A DNA stretch of 55,131 bases, taken from positions 1 through 55,131 of the forward strand of contig CAIPWR010000031.1 of NCBI GenBank assembly GCA_903868795.1, written 5' to 3'. Source of the DNA: an uncultured Spartobacteria bacterium. GTDB taxonomy: Bacteria > Verrucomicrobiota > Verrucomicrobiia > Chthoniobacterales > UBA6821. Shown in pieces: positions 41,376 through 50,752 of this stretch (the first letter of the stretch is position 1; every line of letters starts with the position of its first letter). Made by a program: the position numbers and the translations under genes. The notes beneath the pieces are model-generated. The model saw nothing but the letters and a program-made list of their open reading frames with translations. It was not told the origin of the DNA and ran no database searches.

Positions 41376-43841
41376 ATGACGACACCATCCACCTTTCATT
41401 CCAGCCTCGACACCTCCGTATCCGGACTCAAGAACCTGATCGAGAATCAACTCCGCTTCAGCCTCGCCAGGGATCCCAATACCGCTTCCAAGCGCGACTG
41501 GTGGCTGGCCACCTCCAAGGCCGTCCAGTGTCTGGTCATCGAACGCCTGATGGCCACCCAGACGAATCACCGCAGCGGGAACGTGAAGCGTCTCTATTAC
41601 CTCTCACTGGAGTTCCTGATGGGACGCCTCTACATCAACAACTTTCACAGTGCGGGCGTCTTCGAGAATATGAAGAGCGCCATCAGTGAACTGGGGCTCG
41701 ATATCGATGAGTTGCGCGAGGAGGAGTATGACATGGGGCTTGGCAACGGCGGGCTTGGACGACTTGCCGCCTGTTTCCTGGATTCGTTGGCAACACTCGA
41801 CCTGCCGGCGATCGGTTACGGCATTCATTACCAGTACGGGCTCTTCAAGCAGGAATTCCGGAACGGTTATCAGATTGAGCTTCCGGATGACTGGATGAAA
41901 TACGGTACTCCTTGGGAGATTGTCCGTCCCGAGCACACCACGGAGATCGAACTCTATGGTCATGTTGAGAATGTCTTCGACGATATCGGAAACTATGTTT
42001 CGAAGTGGACTGGGACAAAGAAACTGATCGGTATCCCCTACGATATCCCGATTGCCGGTTATGGAACGACGACCGTGAACTTCCTGAGGCTCTGGTCGTC
42101 GAAAGCCGCGGAGGATTTCAATTTCGAGGCCTTCAATAGCGGTGGATACGATGAGTCGGTGCGTGATAAGAACGCCAGTGAGACCGTTTCCAAGGTTCTT
42201 TATCCGAACGACAAGACCGAGAGCGGCAAGGAATTGCGATTGATTCAGCAATACTTCTTTGTTGCCTGCTCGCTGAAGGACATCATCCGTCGATTCCGCA
42301 GGAGCAACACGGATTGGAATACATTCCCCAACAAGGTTGCCATTCAGCTCAATGATACCCATCCGGCCATTGCTGTCGTGGAGCTTCAGCGTCTTCTCCA
42401 CGATGTTTACGGCCTCCCCTGGATGGAGGCTTGGTCGATCGTCACCCGGACCTTGGCTTACACCAATCATACGCTGCTGCCCGAGGCCCTTGAGAAGTGG
42501 AGCGTCGGACTATTCCAAAAAGTCCTGCCGCGTCACCTGCAGATCATTTTCGAGATCAATAAGCGCTTCCTTTCGGAAGTCGAGGCGATGTGGCCCGGCG
42601 ATCTCGAGATGGTACGTAAGCTCTCATTGATCGAGGAGGGTTCTCCTCAGATGGTACGGATGGCGAATCTTGCCGTCGTTGGAAGTCATTCGGTCAATGG
42701 GGTCGCGGCGCTCCATACCCAGCTACTCAAGAGCGATCTCTTTCCCGAGTTCGATGCCCTCTATCCCGACAAGTTCAACAACAAGACCAATGGCATCACC
42801 CCACGCCGCTGGCTCCTCTCCTGCAATCCTCGCCTCAGCGCCCTGATCACCTCAAAGATTGGCAATGGATGGGAACGGAACCTCGACGAACTCCGTGGAC
42901 TCGAAGCTTATGCCAAGGATCCTGAGTTTCAGCGTCAGTTCATGGGGGTAAAGCATGCCAACAAGATCGACTTGGCGCGCATCATCAAGCAGGAATGCGG
43001 TGTTGATGTGGATCCCTCGGCGCTCTTCGACGTCCAGATCAAGAGGCTTCATGAGTACAAGCGGCAGCACTTGAATCTCCTGCACATCCTCGCCCTCTAC
43101 CGCAGATTGCTTCAGGATCCCTCCCTCGATATCACTCCGCGGGTATTTATTTTCGGAGCGAAGGCTGCTCCCGGCTACGACCTCGCCAAGAACATCATCA
43201 AGGCGATCAATGCAGTGGGATCCAAGATTAATTCAGACAAGAGGATCAACGGAAAGCTGAAAGTTGTCTTCCTGCCGAACTATCGTGTTTCCCTTGCCCA
43301 GAAGATTGTTCCTGCGGCGGATCTCTCCGAGCAGATCTCGACCGCCGGAAAGGAAGCCTCCGGAACCGGAAACATGAAGCTCTCTCTCAACGGAGCGCTG
43401 ACCATCGGAACGCTCGACGGAGCGAATGTGGAGATCCGTGAGGAAGTCGGCGACGAGAATATCTTCATTTTCGGCATGACGGTCGAAGAGGTGAACGAAC
43501 TCTGGGCGAAGGGTTACAATCCCCAAGAGTTTCTTCGGAACCATGACGAGTTGCGTGCCGTGGTGGACTGGGTCGGGTCGAACTACTTCACCGCCGATGA
43601 GCAACCCGGTGTGTTCAATATCCTGCGTGACAACCTTGTCTGCCACGATCCCTTCCTCTGTCTTCCTGATTTCCGCTCCTACAGCAATGCCCAGGAACGG
43701 GTGGGAGAGGCATTCAAGGACAAGGCGCGTTGGGCCGAAATGGCGATTCTCAATACCGCCCGTATGGGCAAGTTCTCCAGCGATCGCACCATTGCGGAAT
43801 ATGCGCGTGAGATCTGGGATCTTGAGCCGGTGAGGGTGTAG
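41376..43841 (+). CDS. glgP: Glycogen/starch phosphorylase
   Basis: 821-residue GT35 enzyme that releases glucose-1-phosphate from alpha-glucans with PLP. The family core is visible: [36 protein letters not shown], and the PLP signature [20 protein letters not shown] with the lysine near 668. Length agrees (about 820). The ATG at 41376 is used because the in-frame upstream part to 41220 does not resemble the family. A 179-bp gap separates it from the divergent AKR gene. It leads a closely spaced run: the FAD oxidoreductase starts 29 bases downstream. Confidence 0.96.
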   Translation: MTTPSTFHSSLDTSVSGLKNLIENQLRFSLARDPNTASKRDWWLATSKAVQCLVIERLMATQTNHRSGNVKRLYYLSLEFLMGRLYINNFHSAGVFENMKSAISELGLDIDELREEEYDMGLGNGGLGRLAACFLDSLATLDLPAIGYGIHYQYGLFKQEFRNGYQIELPDDWMKYGTPWEIVRPEHTTEIELYGHVENVFDDIGNYVSKWTGTKKLIGIPYDIPIAGYGTTTVNFLRLWSSKAAEDFNFEAFNSGGYDESVRDKNASETVSKVLYPNDKTESGKELRLIQQYFFVACSLKDIIRRFRRSNTDWNTFPNKVAIQLNDTHPAIAVVELQRLLHDVYGLPWMEAWSIVTRTLAYTNHTLLPEALEKWSVGLFQKVLPRHLQIIFEINKRFLSEVEAMWPGDLEMVRKLSLIEEGSPQMVRMANLAVVGSHSVNGVAALHTQLLKSDLFPEFDALYPDKFNNKTNGITPRRWLLSCNPRLSALITSKIGNGWERNLDELRGLEAYAKDPEFQRQFMGVKHANKIDLARIIKQECGVDVDPSALFDVQIKRLHEYKRQHLNLLHILALYRRLLQDPSLDITPRVFIFGAKAAPGYDLAKNIIKAINAVGSKINSDKRINGKLKVVFLPNYRVSLAQKIVPAADLSEQISTAGKEASGTGNMKLSLNGALTIGTLDGANVEIREEVGDENIFIFGMTVEEVNELWAKGYNPQEFLRNHDELRAVVDWVGSNYFTADEQPGVFNILRDNLVCHDPFLCLPDFRSYSNAQERVGEAFKDKARWAEMAILNTARMGKFSSDRTIAEYAREIWDLEPVRV

Positions 43842-43870
43842 CTCGTTACGTCACGACCCCACCCTTCCGG

Positions 43871-45130
43871 ATGATTCTCGTCGTCGGCGCCGGACTTGCC
43901 GGATTAGCCTCTGCAACGCGTTTGCAGGAGGCTGGCGTTGATTGGCTGCTTCTTGAGGCTGCTGATCAACCCGGAGGCCGCGTTGTCACGGAGATCACTC
44001 CGGAGGGATATCGTCTCGATAGGGGGTTTCAGGTATTGCTCGATTCCTACCCGACAGCCCGCCGCCTGCTGAATTTTGCGGCCCTTCAGCCATGCTACTT
44101 TCAGAGCGGTGCCATGATGGTGGGAGAGGATGGATGGGAAAAGATTCTAAACCCCTTGCATCACCCCTCCTGGCTTCTTGCCTCTCCCCTGATTCGATCA
44201 TTTTCCCTTCGGGAAAAGATCTCGCTTGGCCTGCTTGGCTCCCTTCAGTGCCTTCGCTCAGATGCCTCACTGCTTGGCAACGAAGCAGGAATCTCTGCAA
44301 TGCAGGAAATTTGTCGATTGGGTTTGGGAGGTGATGTTTTGGAAAAGTTTCTCAGACCCTTTTTTGCAGGTGTCTTTCTGGATAATGAGTTGGGGACTGA
44401 TGCATCGGTCTTCCGCTATGACCTGAAGAAGTTCGCCCTGGGAAGAGCCCTGCTGCCAGCGAACGGCATGGGGGAGATCCCTCGGCAACTTGCCTCCCGC
44501 CTTCCGATCTCCCGTCAACGCTATGGCTCTCGTGTTACGCGGATCTTGCGCAAGGATGGTCCATCCGGTCGCCTTACCGGGTTGGAACTTTCTAGTGGTA
44601 AGAAGATTGAGGCTGATCAGGTGATTCTGGCCACAGATGAGTCAACATCCTGCAGATTGCTTGGGATGGAGGAACAACGCACCTGGAGCGAGGTCTCCAC
44701 CTTTTACTTCTCAGGGGATCATCCTCTCTATGAAGGGGGGCTTCTTGTCTTGCCCGAGGGTAGGGAGGCTCTCGTCAGGCACTTTACGGATCTCACGAAT
44801 ACGGCACCCGAATATGCACCCGTCGGGAAAAGACTACTCTCAGCCACCGTTCTCAACCCGCCGGAGGGAGATCTCGCTCAAAGGGTTCAGGATGAGATCA
44901 CCAGATTCCTCCCTGATTTTAGGCACTGGAAGTTTCTCCGTGAGGTAAGAATCCAGAGAGCACTTCCATCTCAAGCACCTGGATTTCAGAGATTGCAGCC
45001 AGAACGTCGCCCCTCCCATCACTCGGCCAATCTCTGGCTTGCCGGTGATCAGGTCGCTCATGCCAGTATTGACTCGGCACTTGCCAACGGACTTCTTGTC
45101 GCCGATGAAGTTCTGAACTGCATCCAGTAG
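43871..45130 (+). CDS. FAD-dependent amine oxidase/phytoene desaturase-like oxidoreductase
   Basis: 419-residue flavoprotein with the N-terminal FAD-binding GAGLAGLASATRLQEAG (6-22) and LLEAADQPGGRVVTE, as in the amine oxidase/protoporphyrinogen oxidase/carotenoid desaturase superfamily. The C-terminal LWLAGDQVAHASIDSALANG is the second FAD element. The substrate is not determined. Neighbouring flippase, SRPBCC and KAS genes suggest a role in a lipid or polyene pathway, but this is inference. Confidence 0.82.
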   Translation: MILVVGAGLAGLASATRLQEAGVDWLLLEAADQPGGRVVTEITPEGYRLDRGFQVLLDSYPTARRLLNFAALQPCYFQSGAMMVGEDGWEKILNPLHHPSWLLASPLIRSFSLREKISLGLLGSLQCLRSDASLLGNEAGISAMQEICRLGLGGDVLEKFLRPFFAGVFLDNELGTDASVFRYDLKKFALGRALLPANGMGEIPRQLASRLPISRQRYGSRVTRILRKDGPSGRLTGLELSSGKKIEADQVILATDESTSCRLLGMEEQRTWSEVSTFYFSGDHPLYEGGLLVLPEGREALVRHFTDLTNTAPEYAPVGKRLLSATVLNPPEGDLAQRVQDEITRFLPDFRHWKFLREVRIQRALPSQAPGFQRLQPERRPSHHSANLWLAGDQVAHASIDSALANGLLVADEVLNCIQ

Positions 45131-45153
45131 CGGGTGCGGTATGATCTGTGGAG

Positions 45154-46074
45154 ATGCTCTCTTTCTCAACTAACTGGAATGCCAGCCGTCATCATGACGG
45201 CGCCTTGATTGTTAAGGAGATCCTGGAACTAGGATTCACTTCGATCGAGTTGGGTCATGGCCTCTCAGTTTCGCAACTTCATGGAATCCGAGGCGCCTTT
45301 GCTCAGGGAGGGTTTCAGGTTACGAGCGTGCATAATTTTTGCCCGATGCCGGTCGAGATTCTCACCGATAATCCCGATTGTTATGAATTTACCTCCCAGC
45401 GATCCGGGGAGAAGGAACGTTCCGTAAGGCTCACCCGCCAGACTATGGAGACAGCTGTGGAGTTCGGGGCGCGGTATGTGGTGCTTCACCTAGGACGTAT
45501 CACGCCGTTGCGGGGAATGACCGATTCCTTACTGGGTTCACTTAGGGTCAATGGCGTTGCCAGCCGTGAGTATAGCCGTGCCAAGCTCGCCGCCGTGCAG
45601 AAAAGGGAACGTCAGGGCCCCGCATTTCTGGATCGGGTGACCCGTTTACTTGAGCCCCTTGTGGAGGAGGCTTCCAAAAAAGAGATCACTCTCGTTGTGG
45701 AGAACCGGAGCGACTTTGAGGCCGTCCCGACAGAGCGCGAATTGCTGGCGCTACTACGCCGCTTTGATACCCCCCATCTCCGCTACTGGCATGACTTTGG
45801 CCATGCCCAGATGAGGGAAAGTCTTGGACTTCTCGACCATGACCAGTGGCTTGAGCAGATAGCTCCATTCGCCGTGGGAGCTCATCTTCAGGATGCCCGA
45901 TGGCCAGATGAGGATCATCTCATTCCTTTCGAGGGAGAGATTCCCTTCGACCAGCTAGTTCCACTTCTGCCATCATCTCTCTCTTACGTCCTAGAACTCT
46001 CTTCAAGGGCGACTCCAGCAGCCATTCAGGCTGCGGATACAAAATGGAAAACACTTTTCGCAAATGAATCTTAA
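45154..46074 (+). CDS. Sugar phosphate isomerase/epimerase-like TIM barrel
   Basis: 306 residues of the xylose isomerase/AP endonuclease 2 fold. Conserved elements: ILELGFTSIELGHGL, VVLHLGRITPL, LVVENRSD, and GAHLQDARWPDED (metal-binding histidine and acid). The exact reaction is unknown. The ATG at 45154 is preceded by a GTG at 45148 that may also start. It overlaps the flippase-like gene by 11 bases. Confidence 0.8.
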   Translation: MLSFSTNWNASRHHDGALIVKEILELGFTSIELGHGLSVSQLHGIRGAFAQGGFQVTSVHNFCPMPVEILTDNPDCYEFTSQRSGEKERSVRLTRQTMETAVEFGARYVVLHLGRITPLRGMTDSLLGSLRVNGVASREYSRAKLAAVQKRERQGPAFLDRVTRLLEPLVEEASKKEITLVVENRSDFEAVPTERELLALLRRFDTPHLRYWHDFGHAQMRESLGLLDHDQWLEQIAPFAVGAHLQDARWPDEDHLIPFEGEIPFDQLVPLLPSSLSYVLELSSRATPAAIQAADTKWKTLFANES

Positions 46075-47116
46075 AAAAACCATCATGACGCTTGTGCAGG
46101 CTGGCGTGACGCTCCTGCTCCTCTGGATGCTTTTTCATGATCCAGTGCGTCGTCACCAAATGGTTCAGGCCCTGCATACGGCAAATCTTCTCTGGCTGAT
46201 TCCTGGATTCCTCTGTTTCGGCCTGGTGCTTGTTTGCGGTGCTTTCCGCTGGCAGCTTCTCATGAAAGTACAGGGAATCTCCTTGGGTTGGTTCCGAGTT
46301 TGGAAACTCGTCATGATCGGAATGTTTTTCAATCTCTGTCTCCCCGGTGGCGTGGGAGGCGACCTGATCAAGGTCTTCTTTGCCATGAGAGAGGCTCCCA
46401 AGTCCAAAAGCGCTGTGTTTTTGAGTATCATCGTTGATCGTATTGCGGGGATGTTCGCGTTGATCATCGTCTCAGCCGGGGTCTTTGCTTGGTTTTACAA
46501 ACCATTGATGTCCCTCCCGATGATCCGTGCCTTCCTCCTGACTGTGACCATCATCTTTTGCGCATTCATTGGTCTGATTGCCATGGGACTCATCATCGAC
46601 CGGTTTCATCTTGCAAAAAAACTTCCCGCCAAGATGCCGGGCCATGCAGCGATCCTGGATGTCGCAGGGGCCTTTTCCATTTATGCACGGGATTGGAAAG
46701 CTGTGGTAGTGGCTGTTCTAATCTCCATGCCACTGAATGCCTTTATCTTTGGTACGGCTATCTTCGCCGCCTATGCCTTTGTGGGAAATCCAGGAGCCGC
46801 CGCCATGTCGTCAGTCATCCCCATCGTGAACACTATCAGTTCCCTGCCGATCAGTTTGGCCGGAATCGGAGTCCGGGAAGGGCTATTCTCCGTGATGCTG
46901 AATTCTCTCTACGGAACGCCGGTGGATCTTGCCGTGCTGATCTCGATCACAGGATTTGCCTTGAGCGTCGGATGGGGTTTGATCGGTGGAATTGTCTACA
47001 TGACCTACAAGCCTGCTGATGGTGGAAGTGTCTCGATCGGTGAAATGGAGGCTCAGGTGGGAGCAGTCGAGCATCAGATCGAGGCAGATGAAGAGGCCTC
47101 CAGCAATCGGGCCTGA
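46064..47116 (+). CDS. Flippase-like membrane protein (LPG synthase/AglD TM family)
   Basis: 350 residues with about eight membrane segments. The lysylphosphatidylglycerol synthetase N-terminal domain (UPF0104) is recognised by NLCLPGGVGGDLIKVFF, SIIVDRIAGMFAL, and SLPISLAGIGVREGLF. Members move or modify lipid-linked substrates; here the function is unknown. No cytoplasmic synthetase domain is present. Its neighbours (KAS, SRPBCC) suggest transport of a lipid intermediate. Confidence 0.82.
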   Translation: MNLKKTIMTLVQAGVTLLLLWMLFHDPVRRHQMVQALHTANLLWLIPGFLCFGLVLVCGAFRWQLLMKVQGISLGWFRVWKLVMIGMFFNLCLPGGVGGDLIKVFFAMREAPKSKSAVFLSIIVDRIAGMFALIIVSAGVFAWFYKPLMSLPMIRAFLLTVTIIFCAFIGLIAMGLIIDRFHLAKKLPAKMPGHAAILDVAGAFSIYARDWKAVVVAVLISMPLNAFIFGTAIFAAYAFVGNPGAAAMSSVIPIVNTISSLPISLAGIGVREGLFSVMLNSLYGTPVDLAVLISITGFALSVGWGLIGGIVYMTYKPADGGSVSIGEMEAQVGAVEHQIEADEEASSNRA

Positions 47117-47132
47117 TCTCCATCTACTGATT

Positions 47133-47429
47133 ATGAAATCGTCCCGATCAACGGAGCGGGTGCTCGATTTTTCGATCAGTGTGGATGGGAGGGTGATCTC
47201 TCCCGCAGGACTTGATCCATTGATGAGATTGGAGGCAGCTCGGGAAGTTTTTATCCGAATCCATCCCGTCATTCAGGGAAATGCCCGAGTGAAGGGTAAA
47301 GGCGATTGTAGCCAAGCATTCCTCTCCAAGGATCGGCGTTTTGTACTCAAATCAATCAAGAATGAGGAGGGTGGAGTTGCCAGGCTTCATTACATAAGGA
47401 CACTAAAGAAACAGGGGAAACGGTCTTGA
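47133..47429 (+). CDS. Unrecognised 98-residue basic protein
   Basis: 98 residues, basic, without membrane segment. Readable pieces: DFSISVDGRVISPAGLDPL, EVFIRIHPVIQGNARVKGKG, RFVLKSIKNEEGG. No carrier-protein DSL motif, so it is not an ACP. It sits in the run between the flippase-like and SRPBCC genes and overlaps the latter by 4 bases, supporting that it is a real gene. Function is unknown. Confidence 0.65.
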   Translation: MKSSRSTERVLDFSISVDGRVISPAGLDPLMRLEAAREVFIRIHPVIQGNARVKGKGDCSQAFLSKDRRFVLKSIKNEEGGVARLHYIRTLKKQGKRS

Positions 47430-47878
47430 TGCATACCGAGTCCTCCATCCTGATCAAAGCCCCAAGGGAGCAGGTATTCTCCATGACTTCTGATCTTATC
47501 AGATGGCCGGCCTATCTGCCGCACTATCGATGGGTACGGTGGGTGGAGGGTGGTCCTGATCATGGTATTGTCGAGATGGCGGCACTCCGCGGATCCATTC
47601 CCATCAAATGGACTTCTGAATTTCGCAGGGATGCCAAGGAGCCTGGAAAGCCGGAACTCTGGTTCCGACATCTGAGCGCCTTCACGAAGGGAATGGAGGT
47701 TCGCTGGATCTATGATCAGCGTGAGGATGGCATCCATGTGACGATCGAGCATGATCTGAATTTCCGCTGGCCACTCCTGGCCCCAATCGTGAATCCGATC
47801 ATTGGTGATTTCATGATCGGTTGGGTGGCCCCTCGGACGCTCGCTACGTTCAAGAAACTACTGGAGGTAACGAAATGA
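47426..47878 (+). CDS. SRPBCC family protein (cyclase/aromatase-like)
   Basis: 150 residues of the START/SRPBCC helix-grip fold: SSILIKAPREQVFSMTSDL opens the fold, WPAYLPHYRWVRWV follows, and a long C-terminal helix (PRTLATFKKLLE) closes it. Polyketide cyclases and CoQ-binding proteins share this fold. It is placed between an unknown protein and a ketosynthase, each overlapping by 4 bases. The role as aromatase/cyclase is inferred. Confidence 0.8.
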   Translation: MMHTESSILIKAPREQVFSMTSDLIRWPAYLPHYRWVRWVEGGPDHGIVEMAALRGSIPIKWTSEFRRDAKEPGKPELWFRHLSAFTKGMEVRWIYDQREDGIHVTIEHDLNFRWPLLAPIVNPIIGDFMIGWVAPRTLATFKKLLEVTK

Positions 47879-49122
47879 ATTCCAATCGATCCACCCGCCG
47901 CGCCGTCATTACCGGAATCGGCCCCATCAGTTGTATAGGAATCGGGAAGGAACCTTTCTGGCGAGGCATCCTTGCTGAGAAGAGCGGCATTGCCAAGTTG
48001 ACCCGCTTTGATCTCGGAGGGTTGGAGGCCCGTTCAGCAGGACAGGTCGATTATTTCGATCCCTTGAACTATTTTCCGGCCAAGATGCTCAGGCGCTTGG
48101 ATCGTTATGCTCAGTTTGCCGTCGCCAGTGCTTTGCTTGCCCTCGAGGATAGTGGGCTATCGTATTCTCCTGATTCTCCCGATCCTCGTCGTGGGGTCAG
48201 CTTCGGAACCGCTCTCGGTGGTATTTGTAATGCGGAGAAGGAGCATGATGCCTTTGTGAAGGGAGGATTCAAGGCAGTGAGTCCCTTGCTTGCCCTGCAG
48301 GTTTTCGGTGGGTCAGCGCATTCCAATATTGCCATTACCTGCGGTTTCCAAGGGGTCGGCACCACCAACTCCAATAGCTGCGCCAGTGGAACCGTCGCTC
48401 TTGGCGAAGCTCTGCGTTACATTCGCGACGGGATCGCCGATGTGATGGTCGCTGGTGCTTCCGAGGCACCGCTCAGCCCGTTGACCTATGGGGCCTTTGC
48501 CAACATCCGGACCATGAGCGAGGCCGATCCCTCGTTCTCGTGCAGACCGTTCGATCTGAACCGTGACGGCTTTGTCATGGGCGAGGGGGCTGCCTCACTT
48601 GTCGTCGAGGAGTACGAACATGCCAAGGCCCGTGGCGCACGGATCTATGCCGAGATTCTTGGATTCTCGCACAATAACGACGCCTATCACATGACCTCAC
48701 CGCATCCGAACGGAGAGCCGACGATCCGCGCCATGCGGGATGCCCTTGCCGATGCCCGAACCAATCCTGAGGAGATCGGGTATATCAATGCGCATGGCAG
48801 CTCGACCAAGGTGAACGACAGCAACGAGGCTCACTGCATCCATAACATCTTCGGAAGCCGTGCGGCATCTCTTCCTGTCAGTGGAACCAAGGCCTACACG
48901 GCCCATCCCCTCGGAGCGACGGGGGCGCTGGAAGCTGTGATCTGCTGCTTGGCGATGACCGAGGGATATTTGCCACCCACGCTCCACTACGAGACACCCG
49001 ATCCGGAGTGTCAGCTCGATGTGATTCCCAATAAAGGGAGGGAGGCAAGACCCAGAAAGGTCCTCTCTAATTCGTTTGGTTTCGGCGGCATCAACTCGTG
49101 CCTTATCCTCGGTACCGTTTAG
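47875..49122 (+). CDS. Beta-ketoacyl-ACP synthase (KAS II type)
   Basis: 415-residue condensing enzyme. The active-site Cys is C169 in TTNSNSCASGT, the two histidines are H307 (INAHGSSTKVND) and H344 (KAYTAHPLGATGA). DLNRDGFVMGEGA is a KAS signature. It has all residues for condensation. It is the last gene of the run and is not next to fabD, fabG or acpP, so it is probably not the housekeeping FabF but a specialised one for a secondary lipid or polyketide. Starts at 47875 by 4-base overlap. Confidence 0.88.
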   Translation: MNSNRSTRRAVITGIGPISCIGIGKEPFWRGILAEKSGIAKLTRFDLGGLEARSAGQVDYFDPLNYFPAKMLRRLDRYAQFAVASALLALEDSGLSYSPDSPDPRRGVSFGTALGGICNAEKEHDAFVKGGFKAVSPLLALQVFGGSAHSNIAITCGFQGVGTTNSNSCASGTVALGEALRYIRDGIADVMVAGASEAPLSPLTYGAFANIRTMSEADPSFSCRPFDLNRDGFVMGEGAASLVVEEYEHAKARGARIYAEILGFSHNNDAYHMTSPHPNGEPTIRAMRDALADARTNPEEIGYINAHGSSTKVNDSNEAHCIHNIFGSRAASLPVSGTKAYTAHPLGATGALEAVICCLAMTEGYLPPTLHYETPDPECQLDVIPNKGREARPRKVLSNSFGFGGINSCLILGTV

Positions 49123-49289
49123 AGCGGCTCGGGATATCGGCGGATAGCTGCGTTGTTGCTCGATTGCCGTAGGATATAACTACTGCTTCACTCGCACGCC
49201 TTGCTCTCCATCCGATCTTCCAAGCTTTAAGACTGAAAAACCAAACTCCGATAAAGGAGATGGATCTTACTAATAGAGAGTACGAATTA

Positions 49290-50630
49290 TTAGTGCTTAA
49301 AAACTCCATTCACATTCGTGTAGAAGCCAACGCCAATAACGTTCACAACCGCTCCATTCGATGAGTAGAGGAAGGAAGGTATATTTGTAAGGCTGGTAAC
49401 GGTGATGTAAGAGGGAATTGTCAGTGATCCTGTACCGCCGGGAATGGTATTTGAGTTTGTTCCAGTATTGATGATGCCGCCGGAGTAGCTATTGCTGCCT
49501 CCAATCGTTAAAGTTCCATTTCCAATCTGGAATCCATTCGTATTGGTTGATCCTCCTCCAATGGTCAAAGAACCATTACCTCCAAGAGTAAGTGAGCCCG
49601 CTCCGTTTCCGCTACCTCCACCAAGAACATTGGTGCTGCTGTTTGTGTTAATAACCAAAGTTCCAGTTCCAATAGTCAGACTACCACCGCCAAGGCTGAG
49701 AGTGCCGGTTCCACCACCGCTAAAAGTAAGTCCTCCATTGGTTATCGTGAGTCCACCGGAATAGGTGTTTTGACTGCCACCGGAGCCTAGTGAGAGAGTT
49801 CCACCAGAGTAGGTGTTTTGAGGAGCATTCGTCGGAGCATTGGTAGAAACTACAATGAGACTCTTCAAATAGATGAAGCCAGGGAGAACATTATAACTGG
49901 GGGTTACCCGAGCATCAGGTTGGTTATTGGCGGTGACTCCCAAGGTCAACTGATCTGTAGCTTTGATGTTCCAATTAGTCGTCAGGTTGTACGATTGGAT
50001 CGTTGTGAAGTTGGAGCCGTTGGTACTATAGGCAGAAGCAACAGTCTTATTTGTAGCCGTGTAGCGGAACTGCAGATAGACGTTCGTGAGGTTCTTGTTT
50101 GTTGCCGTATCACTCTCTCCGTTGTTGATAAAGAGACTACTGACGATGGAGTTGCTGAGCACTGCTCCTGTGAGTCCTGAACGAACAAGGTTAAAATCAA
50201 CTCTGTTCGGATACTCCAATCCATTAGTGGTTGTGTGAATCAAACTGAGACCTGCACTGTAATAGGGATTTGTCTGAGTATTAGTGAAAGCAGAAATGTG
50301 AGACTGGATGGTGATCGTCCAGTCGTTAGAGGCTTGTAGAAGTCGATTGTATGTTACGAGCCCTTCAACGTAGTTTGGGTTTGTGGAGAGAAGTTCCAGA
50401 CCATAGTTGGTATCCACGACAAACCAACCACCAGAAGGTTTGTTGATGTAGTCAGAGTCAACAGTGGTATAGCTTGTGAAGTTGGAACTTACCAAACTGA
50501 GATTTGTCAGAGAGTTAGTATAAGCAACAGCAGCTCCAAGATTCTGAAGAGGAGCGAAAAGAGCTGTCAGTGAGAGAGCTCCGGTCAATGCAAGAATTCG
50601 GTTGTTCATTGGGGTGTATATGGACTTCAT
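49290..50630 (-). CDS. Exported glycine/asparagine/threonine-rich repeat protein
   Basis: About 446 residues from the ATG at 50630, or 439 from 50609. A signal peptide (NRILALTGALSLTALFAPL) ends near AVA. Residues about 40-280 form a beta-rich region with GWFVVDTNYGLELLSTNP, perhaps concanavalin-like. The C-terminal part is a set of short beta-repeats, such as NTYSGGTLSLGSGG, SLTIGGGSTNTNG and GTLTIGGSNSYSGG, similar to autotransporter-associated beta strand repeats. No autotransporter barrel, PEP-CTERM or LPXTG is seen. Residue use (N, T, S, G) differs from neighbours, so it may be a fast-evolving surface protein or acquired. It stands alone between the KAS and tolC-like genes. Confidence 0.75.
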   Translation of the reverse strand: MKSIYTPMNNRILALTGALSLTALFAPLQNLGAAVAYTNSLTNLSLVSSNFTSYTTVDSDYINKPSGGWFVVDTNYGLELLSTNPNYVEGLVTYNRLLQASNDWTITIQSHISAFTNTQTNPYYSAGLSLIHTTTNGLEYPNRVDFNLVRSGLTGAVLSNSIVSSLFINNGESDTATNKNLTNVYLQFRYTATNKTVASAYSTNGSNFTTIQSYNLTTNWNIKATDQLTLGVTANNQPDARVTPSYNVLPGFIYLKSLIVVSTNAPTNAPQNTYSGGTLSLGSGGSQNTYSGGLTITNGGLTFSGGGTGTLSLGGGSLTIGTGTLVINTNSSTNVLGGGSGNGAGSLTLGGNGSLTIGGGSTNTNGFQIGNGTLTIGGSNSYSGGIINTGTNSNTIPGGTGSLTIPSYITVTSLTNIPSFLYSSNGAVVNVIGVGFYTNVNGVFKH

Positions 50631-50752
50631 AGTCTTACTGCAAAAAAAACTGAACTTATTAGGGCGTGCTGTCAACGGCTTAGTGGTGACAAATTTGCAG
50701 TGGTTTGGGATATAAGGAGTTCTTGGGCGTGATCAGATAAATTGACCTTCAA

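Noticed and set aside
41604-42470. 288-codon antisense frame within glycogen phosphorylase
   Set aside because: Shadow of codon bias in glgP, no motifs.
47133-47429. Small protein as acyl carrier protein
   Set aside because: No DSL/LGxDS motif and net positive charge.
49492-49841. Repeats in the exported protein gene as a CRISPR or tandem array
   Set aside because: Units vary in length and sequence and are in frame as protein repeats; no spacer structure.
50660-50680. TTGACA on the minus strand as promoter for the beta-repeat protein
   Set aside because: No -10 element at workable spacing.
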